The notes under the pieces are model-generated. The model made no database searches. It saw nothing but the letters and a program-made list of their open reading frames with translations, and was not told the DNA's origin. A program made the position numbers and the translations under genes. From Conus ventricosus (taxonomy: Eukaryota > Mollusca > Gastropoda > Neogastropoda > Conidae): a stretch of DNA of 60,000 nt. The stretch is from contig CM031601.1 of the NCBI GenBank assembly GCA_018398815.1, positions 14,214,040 through 14,274,039 on the forward strand. The letters run 5' to 3'. This document shows positions 14,205 through 26,210 of this stretch, in pieces (position 1 is the first letter of the stretch; the number at the start of each line of letters is the position of its first letter).

Positions 14205-16564
14205 CTTTTCTCTCCCTCCCCCCCCAACCCTTTCCTCTCGCTCCTCCCACACCCCCCGGGCCCTCTCTTCTCCCTCCACACCACCCCGCCTCTCTCTCTC
14301 TCTCTCTCCCCTCCCCCCCACCCACCCCGCCTCTCCCCCTCTCTCCACACCACCCCCGCCTCTCCTCTCTCTCTCTCTCTCTCTCTCCTCTCCACACCAC
14401 CCCGCCTCTCTCCCCTTCTCTCTCCAAAACCCCCCGCCCCCCCTCTTTTCTCTCTCCCCCCCTCCACACCCCCCCCGCCTCTCCCTCTCTCCTTCTCTCC
14501 CAAAACCCACCTCGCCTCTTTTTCCTCTCCCACCACCCGACTCTCCTCTCTCCCCTCCAAAACCAAAACCCCCGCCTCTCTCTCTCCCCACACCACCCCC
14601 CCTCTTTTGTCCCCCCCACCCCCCCGCCCCTCTCTCTCTCCCCTTTTCCTCTCCCCTCTCTCTCTCTCTCTCCCCAAACCCCACCCCACCTTTCTCTCTT
14701 TTCCACACCCCCCCCCCGCCTCTCCTCTCCTCCACACCACCCCCGCCCCCTCTCCCCTCTCAAACCCCACCCCGCCTCTCTTCTCTCTCTCCTCCACACC
14801 CCCCCCCGCCCCCTCCTCTCCCTCCACCCCACCCCCCCTCTCTCTCCCCACACCCCCCCGCCCTCTCTCCTCTCTCCACACCCCCCCCGCCTCTCTCTCC
14901 TCCCCCACACCACCCCCCTCTCTCTCTCTCTCCCACACCCCCCCCGCCTCTCTCCTCTCTCCACACCCCCCTTTCCTCTTTTCTCTCTTTTTCCACACCC
15001 CCCCCGCCTCTCTCCCCTCTCCACACCACCCTGCCCCCTCTCTCTCTCTCTCTCCACACCACCCCCCCCTCTCTCTCTCACACCCCCCCCACCTCTCTCT
15101 CTCTCTCCCACACCCCCCCGCCTCTTCTCTCTCTATCTCTCTCTCCCCTTTCCCCCTCTCCTCTCTCTCCTCTCTCCACACCCCCCCCCCCTCTCTCTGT
15201 CTCCAAACCACCCCCCGCCTCTCTCTCCCACCCCCCACCCTCCCTCTCTCTCCCTCCCCTCCACACCACCCCCCCCCAAACCCCCTTTCCACCCCACCCC
15301 GCCTCTCTCTCTCTCTCCCCACCACCCCGCCTCCTCTCCTCTCTCCACCCCACCCCGCCCCCTTTTGTCTCCATACTACCCCCCCCCCCTCTCTCCTCCC
15401 CCACACCACCCCGCCTTCTCTCCCCTCTCTCTCCCCTCTCCAAAACGCCCACGCATCTCTCTCTCCTCTCCGGGCCCTCCTCTCCCCCCCTCCTCTTCCC
15501 CTTCTCCTCTCCCTCCTCTCTCCTCCACCCTACCCGCATCCCTCTCCCCTTTTCTCTCCACACCACCCCCCCCTTTTCTCTCTCTCTCTCCCCCAACCAC
15601 CCCGCCTCTCCCTCCAAAACCCCCCCTGCCCATCCTCTCTCTCCCCTCTCTCCCCAAAACACCACCCCCGCCTCCCTCTCTCTCCTCCTCTCCCCTTCTT
15701 TTCTCTCTCCAACACCCCCCCTCTCTCCTCTGGGTTTTCCCCTTTTCTCCCCTTTTCCACACAACCCCGCCTCTCCCCTCTCCAAAACCACCCCCGCCTC
15801 CCTCTCTCCCCTCTCTCTCCACACAACCCCCCCTCTCCTCTCCCTCCACCCCCCCGCCCCTCTCCTCTCTTGCTTCTCTCTCTCCTCCCCCACCCCCATC
15901 CCGCCTCTCTCTCCCCTTCTTTTCTCCCCCACTCTCTCCCCTCTCCCCCTTCCCACACCACCCCCGCCTCCTCTTCTCTCTCCGAACCACCCCGCCTCTT
16001 CTCTCTCCCCCACACCACCCCCCCTTTCTCCCTCTTCTCTCTCCCCTTTCTCTCTCCTCTTTTCCTCCCCCCACCCCCCCGCCCTCCTCCCCACCTCTCT
16101 CTCTCTCTCTCTCTCTCCACACCACCCCGACTCTCTCTCTCTCTCTCTCCTCTCCACCCCACCCCCCCCCCCCTCTCTCTCTCTCTCTCCAAAACCACCC
16201 CCCCCTCACTCTCTTTTCTCTCTCTCTCTCCCACCCCCCCCAACCCTCTCTCTCATCTCTCTCTTTTCCTCCACACCCCCCCCCGCCTCCTCCCCTTCTC
16301 TCTCTCCACACCACCCCGCCCTCTCTCTCTCCCCTCCTCCCTTCTCTCTCCACACCACCACCCCTCTCTCTTCTCTCCACCCCCAAAACCCCCACCTCTC
16401 TCTCCCTCTCCCTCTCCACTCTGAAACACCACCCCCCCGGCTCTCTCTCCCCCTCTCTCTCTCTCTGTCTCTCTCTCTCTCCCCCTCCACATCCCCCCCG
16501 CCTTTCTCTCCCCTCTCCCAAAACCCCGCCTCCTCTCTCTCACCACACCACCCCCCCGTTTTCT

Positions 16565-16603
<39 letters not shown>

Positions 16604-17473
16604 CTTTTAATCTCTCTCCTCTCTCCTCCTCCCCCACCCCCCCCCTCTTTCTTTCTTTTATCTCCACACCACCCCACCTCTCTCTCTCTCCCCTCCCCTC
16701 TCCCCTCTCCTCTCCCCCTCTCTCCCACCCCACCCCCCCCAAACCCCCTCCTCTCTCCAAAACCACCCCCCCCCTTTTCCTCTCTCCCCCCTTCCCTTTT
16801 CTCTCCACACCACCCCCCCCCCCCCCCCCCTCCCCTCTCTCTCCACACCACCCCCCCTTTTCCCCTCTCCACACCACCCCCCCTCTCTCTCCTCTCCTCC
16901 TCTCCACACCACCCCCCCCCTCTCTCTCTCCCCACCCCCCACCCCCCCCCCCCTCTTCTCTCCACACCACCCCCGCTCTCCCCTTTTCCTCCACACCACC
17001 CCCCCTCTTTTCTCTCCCAAAACACCCCGCCTTTTTCCCCTTCTCTCCACCCCCACCCCCGCCCCCCTCCCCTTTCCCCCACCCCCCCCCCCGCCCTCTC
17101 CTCTCTCTCCACAACCCCCCCCCGCCCTCTCTCTCCCCTCCACACCACCCCCCGCCTCTCCCCTCTCTCCCCCTTTTCTCTCTTTCTTTTCCTCCTCCTC
17201 TCTCTCTCCCACCACCCAACCTTTCTCTCTCTCTCCCCCCAACCCCCCCCGCCTCTCCCCTCCCTCCACACCACCCCCCGCCTCTCTCCCCTCTCTCCCC
17301 TCCTCTCCCCCACCACCCCCCTCCCTTCCCCCTCCACACCACCCCCGCCTCTCTCCTTTTCCTCTTCACACCCCCCCTGCCTCCCCTCCCCACACCCCCC
17401 CGGGCTTTTCCTCTCTCCACACCCCCCCCGCCTCTCTCCTCTCCCACCCCAAACCCCCGCCTTAAACACTCCC

Positions 17474-17504
<31 letters not shown>

Positions 17505-18559
17505 ACCACCCCCGCCCCTCTCTCTTTCTCCACACCACCTAAACCTCATTCTCTCCCACCCACCCCGCCTCCCTTTTCTCTCCAAAACCCCTCCTCTCCT
17601 CTCTCTCTCCTTCTCTCCACACCACCCCCCCCCTCTCCTCCCCTCTCTCCCCTCTCCTCTCCTCACTCCTCTCTCCTCTCATCCTCTGTTTTCTCCACAA
17701 ACCCCCCCCCGCCTCTCCCTCTCCAAAACCCACCCCGCCTCCTCTCTCTCCACACCCCCCCCCGCCTCTCCCCCTCTTTTCCCTCTCCGCTCCTCTCTCC
17801 CCTCTCCACCCCCACCCCGCCCCCTTCTCTCTCCCCCCAAACCCCCCCCGCCTCCTCTCTCCTCTTTTCCCACACCCACCGCCTCTCTCCCTCCCCACAC
17901 CCCCCCCCCGCCTCTCTCCTCTCCAAAACCAACCCCCCCCCTCTCATCCCCAAACCCACCCCCCCCTCTCTCTCCCCTCCACACCACCCCCCCTTTTTTC
18001 TCTTTTCCTCCACACCACCCCCGCCCTCCTTCTCTCCCCCACCCCCCCCCCGCCTCTCCCCCTTCCCACATCACCCCCGCCCCCTCTCTCTCTCCACACC
18101 CCCCCGCCTCTCTCCCCCTCTCTCTCTCTCCTCTCTCTCTCTCTTCCCACACCACCCAACCTTTCCCTCTCTCCACCCACCCCGCCTCTCTCTCCTCCCC
18201 CCCCCCCTCTCTCTCTCTCTTTTCTCTCTCTCCACCCCAAACCCCCCCCGGCCCTCTCTCTCTCCACCCCACCCCGCCTCTCCCTCTCTCTCTTCAAAAC
18301 ACCCCCCTCCTCCCCCAACACCACCCTCCCCTCTCCCTCCCCCCACACCACCCCGCCTCTCCCCTTTTCCCCCCCCCCAACCCCCCGCCTCTCTCTCTCT
18401 CTCCTCTCTCTCTCCTCTCTCCCAAAACCCCCCCCGCCTCTCTCTCTTTCCCCCACACCACCCACCTCTTTCCCTCTCCACACCCCCCCCCGCCTCTCTC
18501 TCCCAAAACCCCCCTTCCCCCCCTTTTCTCTCCTCCCCTCTCTCTCCACACCACCCCGC

Positions 18560-18591
<32 letters not shown>

Positions 18592-19080
18592 CCCTGTCTC
18601 TCCACACCACCCCGCCTTCTCCCCTCCCACCCCCCCCCGCCTCCTCTCCTCCACACCACCCCCCCTCTCTCTCTCTCCTCTCTCTCTCTCTCCCCTCCCC
18701 CACACCACCCCCCCCTCCCTCCCCTTTTCTCCCCAAAACCCACCCCGCCTCTCTCCCTCCTCTCTCCCCCACCCCACCCGGTCCTCTCTCTCTCTCTCTC
18801 TCTCTCCCCACACCACCCCCCGAACTCTCTCCCAACACCACCCCCCCCCCCTCTCTCCTTTTCCTCTCTCTCTTTTTTCTCTCTCTCTCTCTCTTCCACA
18901 CCCCCCCCGCCTCCCTTTTCCCCTCTCCTCTCTCCACACCCCCCCGCTTCTCTCTCTCCCTCCTCTCCCCCTTCTCCCCTCTCCCCTATCCTCTTCTCCT
19001 CTCTCTCCCCCCACACCCCCCCCTTCCACTCCCCTCTCCCACACCACCCCGCTCCCTCCCCCTCTCTCCCCTTTTTTCCA
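14205..19080. repeat. Satellite B, copy 1: CACACCACCCCGCC boxes in CT runs
   Basis: Well over 100 boxes close to CCACACCACCCCGCC are separated by CT runs of 8 to about 45 bases. One strand is almost free of T-purine stop codons, so open frames up to 1,198 codons (13,946-17,542) appear, made only of Ser, Leu, Pro, His and Thr; the other strand gives Arg/Glu/Gly frames. None is a gene. Many C runs in the boxes are longer than in the cleaner copy at 23.0-23.85 kb, consistent with sequence error. Confidence 0.93.
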
Positions 19081-19129
19081 CCCCTCCCCCTTTCATTTAA
19101 ACCCCCCCCCCCCCCCCCCCCCCCCATTC

Positions 19130-19318
19130 CCTTATTAGGTCGCACGGGAATCCCCCCCGCCCAAATTTTTGTAGCGGGGACGTACTTTTTTATGGTTTTC
19201 CAAAGAGTAAGCAGATAGAAGGACCTTTGCAGGGTTTCCCCCCAAATTTGTGAGGGTGCACGCGTACTCTCTCTCTCTCTCTCCCTCTCTCTCCTCAGGG
19301 GGATATTGGTAGATCTCT
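19130..19318 (+). repeat. Satellite B right flank, degraded copy
   Basis: This segment aligns end to end with 23,864-24,113, apart from CT-run length: both share CTTATTAGGTC, CAAATTTTTGTAGC, GAGTAAGCAGATAGAA, GACCTTTGCAGGG, GTGCACGCGTACTCTC and TAGATCTCTT. At nearly every difference, this copy has a base changed into its neighbour (GCTGTGACG becomes GCGGGGACG; GGGATCATC becomes GGGTTTCCCCCC). Confidence 0.9.
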
Positions 19319-19374
<56 letters not shown>

Positions 19375-19866
19375 TGTGTGCATCAGTTGTCGGATCAATG
19401 GAGCACCTAAGGCGGTAATTTTTTTTTTTTTTTTTTTTTTTTCTAAGGCCAAAATCCACCTCTTCATTTTTTGGTGCTTCACACTGTCCTCTTCATTTGC
19501 CAAAAAAAACAAAAAACGAAAAAAACAAAAACAATTTCCACTACTAGGTGTGTGTTTTTTTTGTTTTTTTTTCCTTCAACCAGTCCCTTACACACCATGC
19601 ATTGTCTGTTTTGTTCATTTACAAATGGACACGATTTTGCAGATTTTAATGTTTTGGCGTTTGATACAAAGTGTCGGGTTTTGTTAGTGTTCTAATGTGT
19701 GGTGAACTGGCACACTCACTCTGACAATGTGTTGCTAGTACAAAGAAAACAACATAGGTTAAACAAAAGACTTAATTATTTTCTTTCATTTCAGTTTTTC
19801 TCCCACGTTACGAGAGAGAAGGAGAATCTGTTATCTACTAGCTTCATTTGTGTTACACACAAAAAA
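19319..19866. other. Poly-T tracts and unassigned sequence
   Basis: T runs fill 19,319-19,372, 19,419-19,442 and 19,556-19,572. The rest, 19,445-19,860, is complex AT-rich sequence without a recognisable domain, and short open frames in it are Phe-rich because of the T runs. I see nothing to annotate as a gene. Confidence 0.6.
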
Positions 19867-19871
19867 AAGAG

Positions 19872-19969
<98 letters not shown>

Positions 19970-20030
19970 CTCCCCTCTCCTCTCTCTCTCTCTCTCTCCC
20001 CCCTCTCCCTCCCCCCCCCCATCCCCCACC
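19867..20030. repeat. (CA)n(CT)n compound microsatellite
   Basis: A CA run of about 60 bases is followed by a CT run and C-rich imperfect CT, ending in a C run. Confidence 0.95.
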
Positions 20031-20179
20031 CCCCGTCGGTAGTTACATGTTAAAGGCACGTATCAAAGCAAAATAATAGTTTTTTTATACATAAGCGACC
20101 AATTCCGTATGAACACACTCCTGAAAGGATATCCTAGGTCCCAGTTGCCGAGACGGGAACAAACCTCCCCATGCTTTTT

Positions 20180-20370
20180 TTTTTTTTTTTATAAATGTTT
20201 TTCTGTATCTAATTCCAGAAGACTGATGTTAGCATCAGGCTTTGGTGTTAACTGAAAAAAAAAAAATAAAAAAAAAAAACTCCGTATTCCAAAATCATCT
20301 CTCTCTCTCTCTCTCTCCCTCTCCCTCTCTCTCTCCCCCCCCCCCTCTCCCCCACCCTCCCCCCTCTCTT

Positions 20371-20443
<73 letters not shown>

Positions 20444-20459
20444 CACACACACACAGACA

Positions 20460-20515
<56 letters not shown>

Positions 20516-20695
20516 CACTCTCTCTCTTTCTCTCTCTCTGTACCCTCGTTCCCCCTTTAGTTGTTTTTTTTTTTTTTTCTTTTTCTTTTCCTATTCCTTT
20601 TTTTCTCTCCTTTCTCCCCCCCCCCCCCCCCCCCTCCACTTTTTTTTTAATTTTTTTTTTTTTAATTTTTTTTTTTTTTAATTTTTTTTTTACGG
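20180..20695. repeat. Poly-T, CT, CA and poly-A/T low-complexity block
   Basis: T and A runs (20,176-20,190 and 20,256-20,278), a CT block (20,298-20,436), a CA block with GACA units (20,437-20,518), CT again, then C and T runs to 20,690. The Cys-Val, Thr-His and Ser-Leu frames here are repeat translations. Confidence 0.93.
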
Positions 20696-20884
20696 GGTGT
20701 CCTATGTTTGTAATAGGCAGCCTTTTTTGTTTTCACTTTGGCTTTGTTTTGGTTTGGCTTGCTTTTCGAGGAAATCCTTTACTCCCTTGCACTCCCCCCT
20801 GACCCGGTCCCGTCTCTCCTATGTTTCTCCCTATCCCCGCTCCCCCCCCCGTCCCCAACTAACCTGTCCCTCTTCCTACCATTG

Positions 20885-22547
20885 TCTAAAAAACGTTTCT
20901 GTTCTGTACGTTGTATTCAAACAGAATGAGTAATGGTGTCTGACTTTAGTTTTCTTATATATGCTAATGCACATTTTCCCGATCAAATGATATGATTTAA
21001 TATACCGAGACTTTTCAAGTCTGTTTCCACCGTGGTTACACCAAAGAGAACGTTATTTAAAGTTAACTTTGTTTTCAGATCCAACTTTGTTTGTACATAC
21101 CTTTCTACATCTTTCCAGAACGCTCTCACCGGTGCACAAAGGTAGAAGAAATGTTCTATAAAGTCAATTTCGTCCCTGCAGAAGGAGCATTTATTATTGT
21201 CAGCTTCCTTCATTTGTGCAGCAATATATTCGTTGGGTAGATATTATGTAGGATTTTCCATTGCAGTTCTCTCAGTCTAGTTTCCTTAGTTGCTTTTACC
21301 GCAAGTAGCCATATACTCTCATCTATCACAACGTTTAATTTCTTAACCAAAATGCCTCTGCACATGACTGAACAGGATTGTTTACTGACTCTTTCTTTTT
21401 TAAAAAGGCTGCAATATGTTTAGGTTTGGGTCCATTTGTCATGAAGTCTGGCATAACTACCTTTCCTTTTGGGTGTTTGCAACAGTTAACAGGCCATCTT
21501 CTGTCCATCGTTTCCAGATGTTTGGTATAGCGTTAATCAGTGCGTTGTATTCGAAAAACGTGACTGCGTGGTTCCTTCCAATTCTATCTGTAACTTCTTC
21601 TCTAGTCAGGAGTCTGTTTTCGCTGCTTTTTATGATATCACTCATTCGTTCCAGTCCTGCTTTTTCCACAGGGGAAAGTACAGTACTTTCTCCTTGAATC
21701 TGATTAAAGTGTTGTTCCATAAAAGTTGTCTGCTGATATTTACTCTGTCTACATCAGCTAGGCTCGTACATGTTTTGTTTTTAAGGTAGGTTTGTACTAC
21801 CGTTTTCCAAAAGGAGCTTTTTATCTTTCAATTCCCACGACTTCATTCAGTTTACAATTTATTTCAAAGCATCCTAAGCCACTCAAGACCTTACTTATGT
21901 GCCATCTCGGGATCCGAGCCCATTTCTTGTCTACACTCGTCAATAAACTTCTTGCCCATTCCAAATAATAGCTTCTTGTGCCCTTTGTAAGTTAACCATA
22001 TTTAGCCCACCATTTGATTTGTCATCTTCCATAATTTTCCTTTTAATTTTTTCAAACGCTTTTCTATTACTAACTTTTCTTTGCCAGAGAAATTTATAAA
22101 ACATTCTGTTGACTGCAGTAATGACATGTTCTGGTAAGCCAATACTCTGCATGACAAAAATCAACTGTGATAGCAGAAATGTTTTAATAATGATTAATTT
22201 CCCATTAATTCCCAAGTCTCTATGGCTCCACAGTTTTATATATTTTTCGATTTTCTCGATTCTGTTTTTTCCAGTTGTCCTCAACATTTACGGCGCTTTT
22301 TTCACTTGTGAAAATAATGCCTAGAAATCTTCAATTTGTTTTCCGTTTTGAATACAAGATTTTCGGTTTCTTGTCTTTGACTGCCTAATCTCATCGCTTA
22401 GTCTTACGGCAATTCAATTTCAGTCCCGAAAACCTGTGAATTGTCTATAATGTCTTTGGCTAGGATCATGTCTTCACTGTCCTTCAGAAACAGTGTTGTG
22501 TCGTCAGCAAGTTGTTTAATTTTCAAGTCATTATTGTTATTATTATT

Positions 22548-22598
<51 letters not shown>

Positions 22599-23035
22599 GT
22601 CGTCGTTGTTGTTGTTGTTGTTCATGTTGCTATCAACTTCAGGTAGTTTTATACCTTTAATTTGACTGTTTCTGATTTTGATTGCAAGTAGCTCCACTGC
22701 TAGCACGAAGGCTAGTGGAGAGAATGGACATCCTTGTCGAATTCCGCACTCGAGTGGGAAGGAGGCCGAGATCCACCCACCGTGGTAAATGTTACTGAAA
22801 GTTTCTGTTACTAAAATTTTAACCCAGTGTCTAAACTGCTCTCCAAAACCAAATATTTCGAATGTTTCCATCATGAATTCTTTTGATATGGTATCAAATG
22901 CTTTTTGGTAGTCTACAGCTAACAAATATCCTGATTTATTCGTTGCATAACATATTCGATGGCGTCGTCAATTGTACGTATAACACTCGCTATGTTTCTG
23001 CCCTTTAGATATCCAACTTGGTCTTCATTAATTAG
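20885..23035 (-). pseudogene. L1/Tx1-like LINE reverse transcriptase fossil
   Basis: Read on the minus strand, conserved LINE pieces occur in the expected order. Near 23,030 is DQVGYLKGRNIA. At 22,925-22,880 is VDYQKAFDTI (motif A with catalytic Asp). Near 22,730 is GIRQGCPFSP (motif B). At about 22,500 is LADDTTLFL (motif C, ADD catalytic pair). The post-RT region covers 22,287-21,940, and a terminal zinc knuckle, CSFC with EHFFYLC, lies near 21,190-21,140. Coding-like sequence continues past a stop to about 20,885. Stops and frameshifts break it into at least four frames, so it is dead. No endonuclease domain is present: the element stops exactly where satellite B begins at 23,036. The terminal CCHC knuckle and motif spacing favour the L1/Tx1 group, which I hold at moderate confidence. 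It sits between two copies of satellite B. Confidence 0.85.
22530..22626. repeat. (ATC)n/(GTT)n trinucleotide tract inside the RT
   Basis: About 97 bp of ATT/ATC/GTC/GTT triplets. On the coding (minus) strand it reads as about 6 Asn, 19 Asp and 6 Asn, in frame, between the segment after motif B and the ADD motif of the LINE reverse transcriptase. Confidence 0.95.
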
Positions 23036-23135
23036 CACTCTCTCTCTCTCTCTTCACACCACCCTGCCTCTCTCTCCACACCACCCTGCTCTCTCTCTCT
23101 CTACACCACCCCGCCTCTCTCTCTCCTCCACACCA

Positions 23136-23194
<59 letters not shown>

Positions 23195-23312
23195 CACCAC
23201 CCCGCCTCTCTCTCTTTCTCCACACCACCTCACCTCATTCTCTCTCCACACCACCCCGCCTCTCTCTCTCCAAACCCCTCCTCTCTCTCTCTTCTCTCTC
23301 TCCACACCACCC

Positions 23313-23362
<50 letters not shown>

Positions 23363-23595
23363 GTCTCTCCACACCACCCCGCCTCTCTCTCTCCACACCA
23401 CCCCGCCTCTCTCTCTCTCCACACCACCCCGCCTCTCTCTCTCTCTCTCTCTCTCCTCTCTCTCTCCACACCACCCCGCCTCTCTCTCTCTCTCCAAACC
23501 ACCCCGCCTCTCTCTCTCTCTCTCTCTCCACACCACCCTGTCTCTCTCTCTCTCTCTCTCTCTCCACACCACCCCGCCTCTCTCTCTCCACACCA

Positions 23596-23650
<55 letters not shown>

Positions 23651-23850
23651 CTCTCCACACCACCCCGCCTCTCTCTCTCTCTCTCTCTCCACACCACCCC
23701 CTCTCTCTTCTCTCTCTCTCTCTCCTCTCTCACTCTCTCTCTCCCCTCTCTCTCTCTCCACACCACCCCGCCACTCTCTCTCTCCACACCACCCCGCTCC
23801 TCGCTCTCCCTCTCTCTCCCTTCTTTCCACCCCTCTCCCCCTTCAGTTAC
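23036..23850. repeat. Satellite B, copy 2 (clean)
   Basis: About 25 boxes of TCCACACCACCCCGCC are separated by CT runs, with far less variation than at 14.2-19.1 kb. The array begins abruptly inside the LINE reverse transcriptase coding sequence. Minus-strand Arg/Glu frames of up to 258 codons are by-products. Confidence 0.95.
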
Positions 23851-23863
23851 CCCCCCCCCCCCC

Positions 23864-24035
23864 CCATTCTCTTATTAGGTCTGCACTGGATCCGCCTTCG
23901 TCAAATTTTTGTAGCTGTGACGTACATTTTATGGATTTCCTATCGAGTAAGCAGATAGAATGACCTTTGCAGGGATCATCAAATTTGTGAGGTGCACGCG
24001 TACTCTCTCTCCTCTCCCCTCCCCTCTCTCTCTCC

Positions 24036-24094
<59 letters not shown>

Positions 24095-24113
24095 GTATAT
24101 GTATGTAGATCTC
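23864..24113 (+). repeat. Satellite B right flank, clean copy
   Basis: Partner of 19,130-19,318 in the same order and orientation relative to satellite B, containing a CT run at 24,003-24,092. It appears to preserve the uncorrupted sequence. Confidence 0.9.
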
Positions 24114-24151
24114 TTTCACTCTCTCTGTATATCTGTACCTCTATCTATCAA

Positions 24152-24541
<390 letters not shown>

Positions 24542-25100
24542 AGGGGTAGGTGGGAGAGGGAAAGAGTGTTATCTCGTTTCAGACGAGATAGTTTCAGAGT
24601 AGGCTTTGGCACCGTATTATTCCTACAATAAAGTTCTTGTAAATTGCAATTTTCTTTAAAACTCTCTTGCCATGTAGACATTTCCTTGAATGAAGATCAT
24701 TTCCTGCTTGATTCCAGCACGATACATTCACTGTCACTATATTTCATGTGATTATATCGCTAGCTGACAAATGCAGATTTCACATGATGAGTTCTTCTCT
24801 ACAAGATTTCCTGAGTGTTTTGAAAAGGAGATACGTCACTGAAAAATACGCATCTTGATTTGTGAGGATGTGTCCAAGGTCATGGCAGAATGGACCTCTT
24901 ATGTAATTTGGAGGAATATCTTGTCGTTATTGTTGTTCTTGTTGTTGTTGTTGTGGTGGTGGTGGTGGTGGTGGTTTTTCTTTTTTTCTTATCTATTTCT
25001 GTTCATTCACATGCGTAGAAAACATGTACGTCTAGTGAATGTGCTTCTGTACCTGGCCAGGACATGATGACCTTGAATGCACTTTAACTGTGTTCCCTGA
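24542..25100. other. Unassigned sequence with a (TTG)n(TGG)n tract
   Basis: Complex sequence without a recognisable domain. A TTG/TGG triplet tract lies at 24,925-24,975, and open frames here are short and unconvincing. Confidence 0.5.
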
Positions 25101-25116
25101 TCTTCTCCATTCTGTC

Positions 25117-25305
25117 GCTTTCTCTCTGCCCCTCTCTTTCTCTCTGCCTCCTCTCTTTCTCTCTGCCTCCTGTCTTTCTCTCTGCCTCCTGTCTTTCTCT
25201 CTGCCTCCTCTCTTTCTCTCTGCCTCCTCTCTTTCTCTCTGCCTCCTCTCTTTCTCTCTGCCTCCTCTCTTCTCTCTGCCTCCTCTCTTTCTCTGTGTCC
25301 TTTCT
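25117..25305. repeat. 19 bp minisatellite
   Basis: About ten copies of a 19 bp unit, CTCTGCCTC followed by CTCTCTTTCT, with a few TGTCTTT variants. The Arg/Glu-rich frame on the minus strand is a repeat translation. Confidence 0.9.
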
Positions 25306-25828
25306 CTTTCCCTCGTGCATCATGTGACTGTCGAGCACTCTGCACTGGACTCTACTGCTCTCATTTCAGAACTCAGAACATTTGTCAGAAACGGACTATG
25401 ATTGCTCTGGAGTAACTACAATTCTTGCTCTTTGATTGGAAGTGCATTGACATATTAAGTATGCTTAACTGTGCGAGATGTGAATTTTAAAATCAGATTA
25501 ACCGATAAGGCTCAAGAAGATCGACGACACCTGCCGACTTAATTGAGAGGGTTCATATTCAGAGAGATCATTCAAGTACAAATGCAACTGCCCGACGTTC
25601 TTTAAGAACAACGTCGTCAGCATCCTTCCGTCTTCGGGAGACGATGATGTAACATCGGTTTATTAAGAACAATGTAACAGAGAAACAGGAAGCGAACGTT
25701 TGCACAGACGGAGGGCTGCCAAATTTGAACCACGGATCTGGAACGCTCTCACTCCCTGGAGGAATGTTTGATCTACTACCGTCACCACTGGGCCAGGTTT
25801 AAGGGAAACGTTTTCTTATTAATTACAC
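25306..25828. other. Unassigned unique sequence
   Basis: No repeat, RNA gene or convincing coding sequence is visible. A small palindrome, GTTCTTTAAGAAC, lies near 25,598. Confidence 0.4.
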
Positions 25829-26210
25829 ATTCAGTCAGTCAGTCATTCCCCTGACCGCTGGGGTCGTTGGGAGGGCGTGATGAGGCAGCCGCCGTTTCTC
25901 TCCAGGCTCTTCTGTTGGTGGCTGTCGTGAGGAGATCTGGCATGGTCATTTTGGTCCAGTCCTTTATATTTTCGGACCAGGTCTTTCTCTGCCGTCCTCG
26001 TCTGCGCCCTCCTTCAACGGTACCTTGAAGGATGGTTTGGAGAGGGTGTTGTGACGAATGACGTGGCCAAACCATGCCATCTTCCGTCGTTTGATGGTTG
26101 CCAGAAGTGGTTCGTGGGGCCCAACTATGTTAGTGACCAGGTTCCGCACGTAATCATTGGGTCTTGTAACTGTAAGCGCAACATATTGGATAAAAGGAGA
26201 CGGCACGTAT
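25829..26210 (-). pseudogene. LINE 3' end (reverse transcriptase C-terminal tail)
   Basis: The minus strand reads LLATIKRRKMAWFGHVIRH (about 26,110-26,055) and then, one frame over, GTVEGGRRRGRQRKTW and MPDLLTTATNRRAWRE to a stop at 25,839. This is the well-known C-terminal tail of a large group of invertebrate endonuclease/reverse-transcriptase LINEs; the exact clade is not decidable from it. A single frameshift lies near 26,040. The stop codon falls in a TGAC tetranucleotide tail (25,829-25,846), typical of a LINE 3' terminus. Everything upstream of the tail is absent, so this is a 5'-truncated copy. Confidence 0.8.

Noticed and set aside
13873..19047. Very long open frames (up to 1,198 codons plus, 486 codons minus) over satellite B
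   Set aside because: Composed only of residues encoded by CT/C or GA/G repeats, overlapping on both strands; no domain or codon structure.
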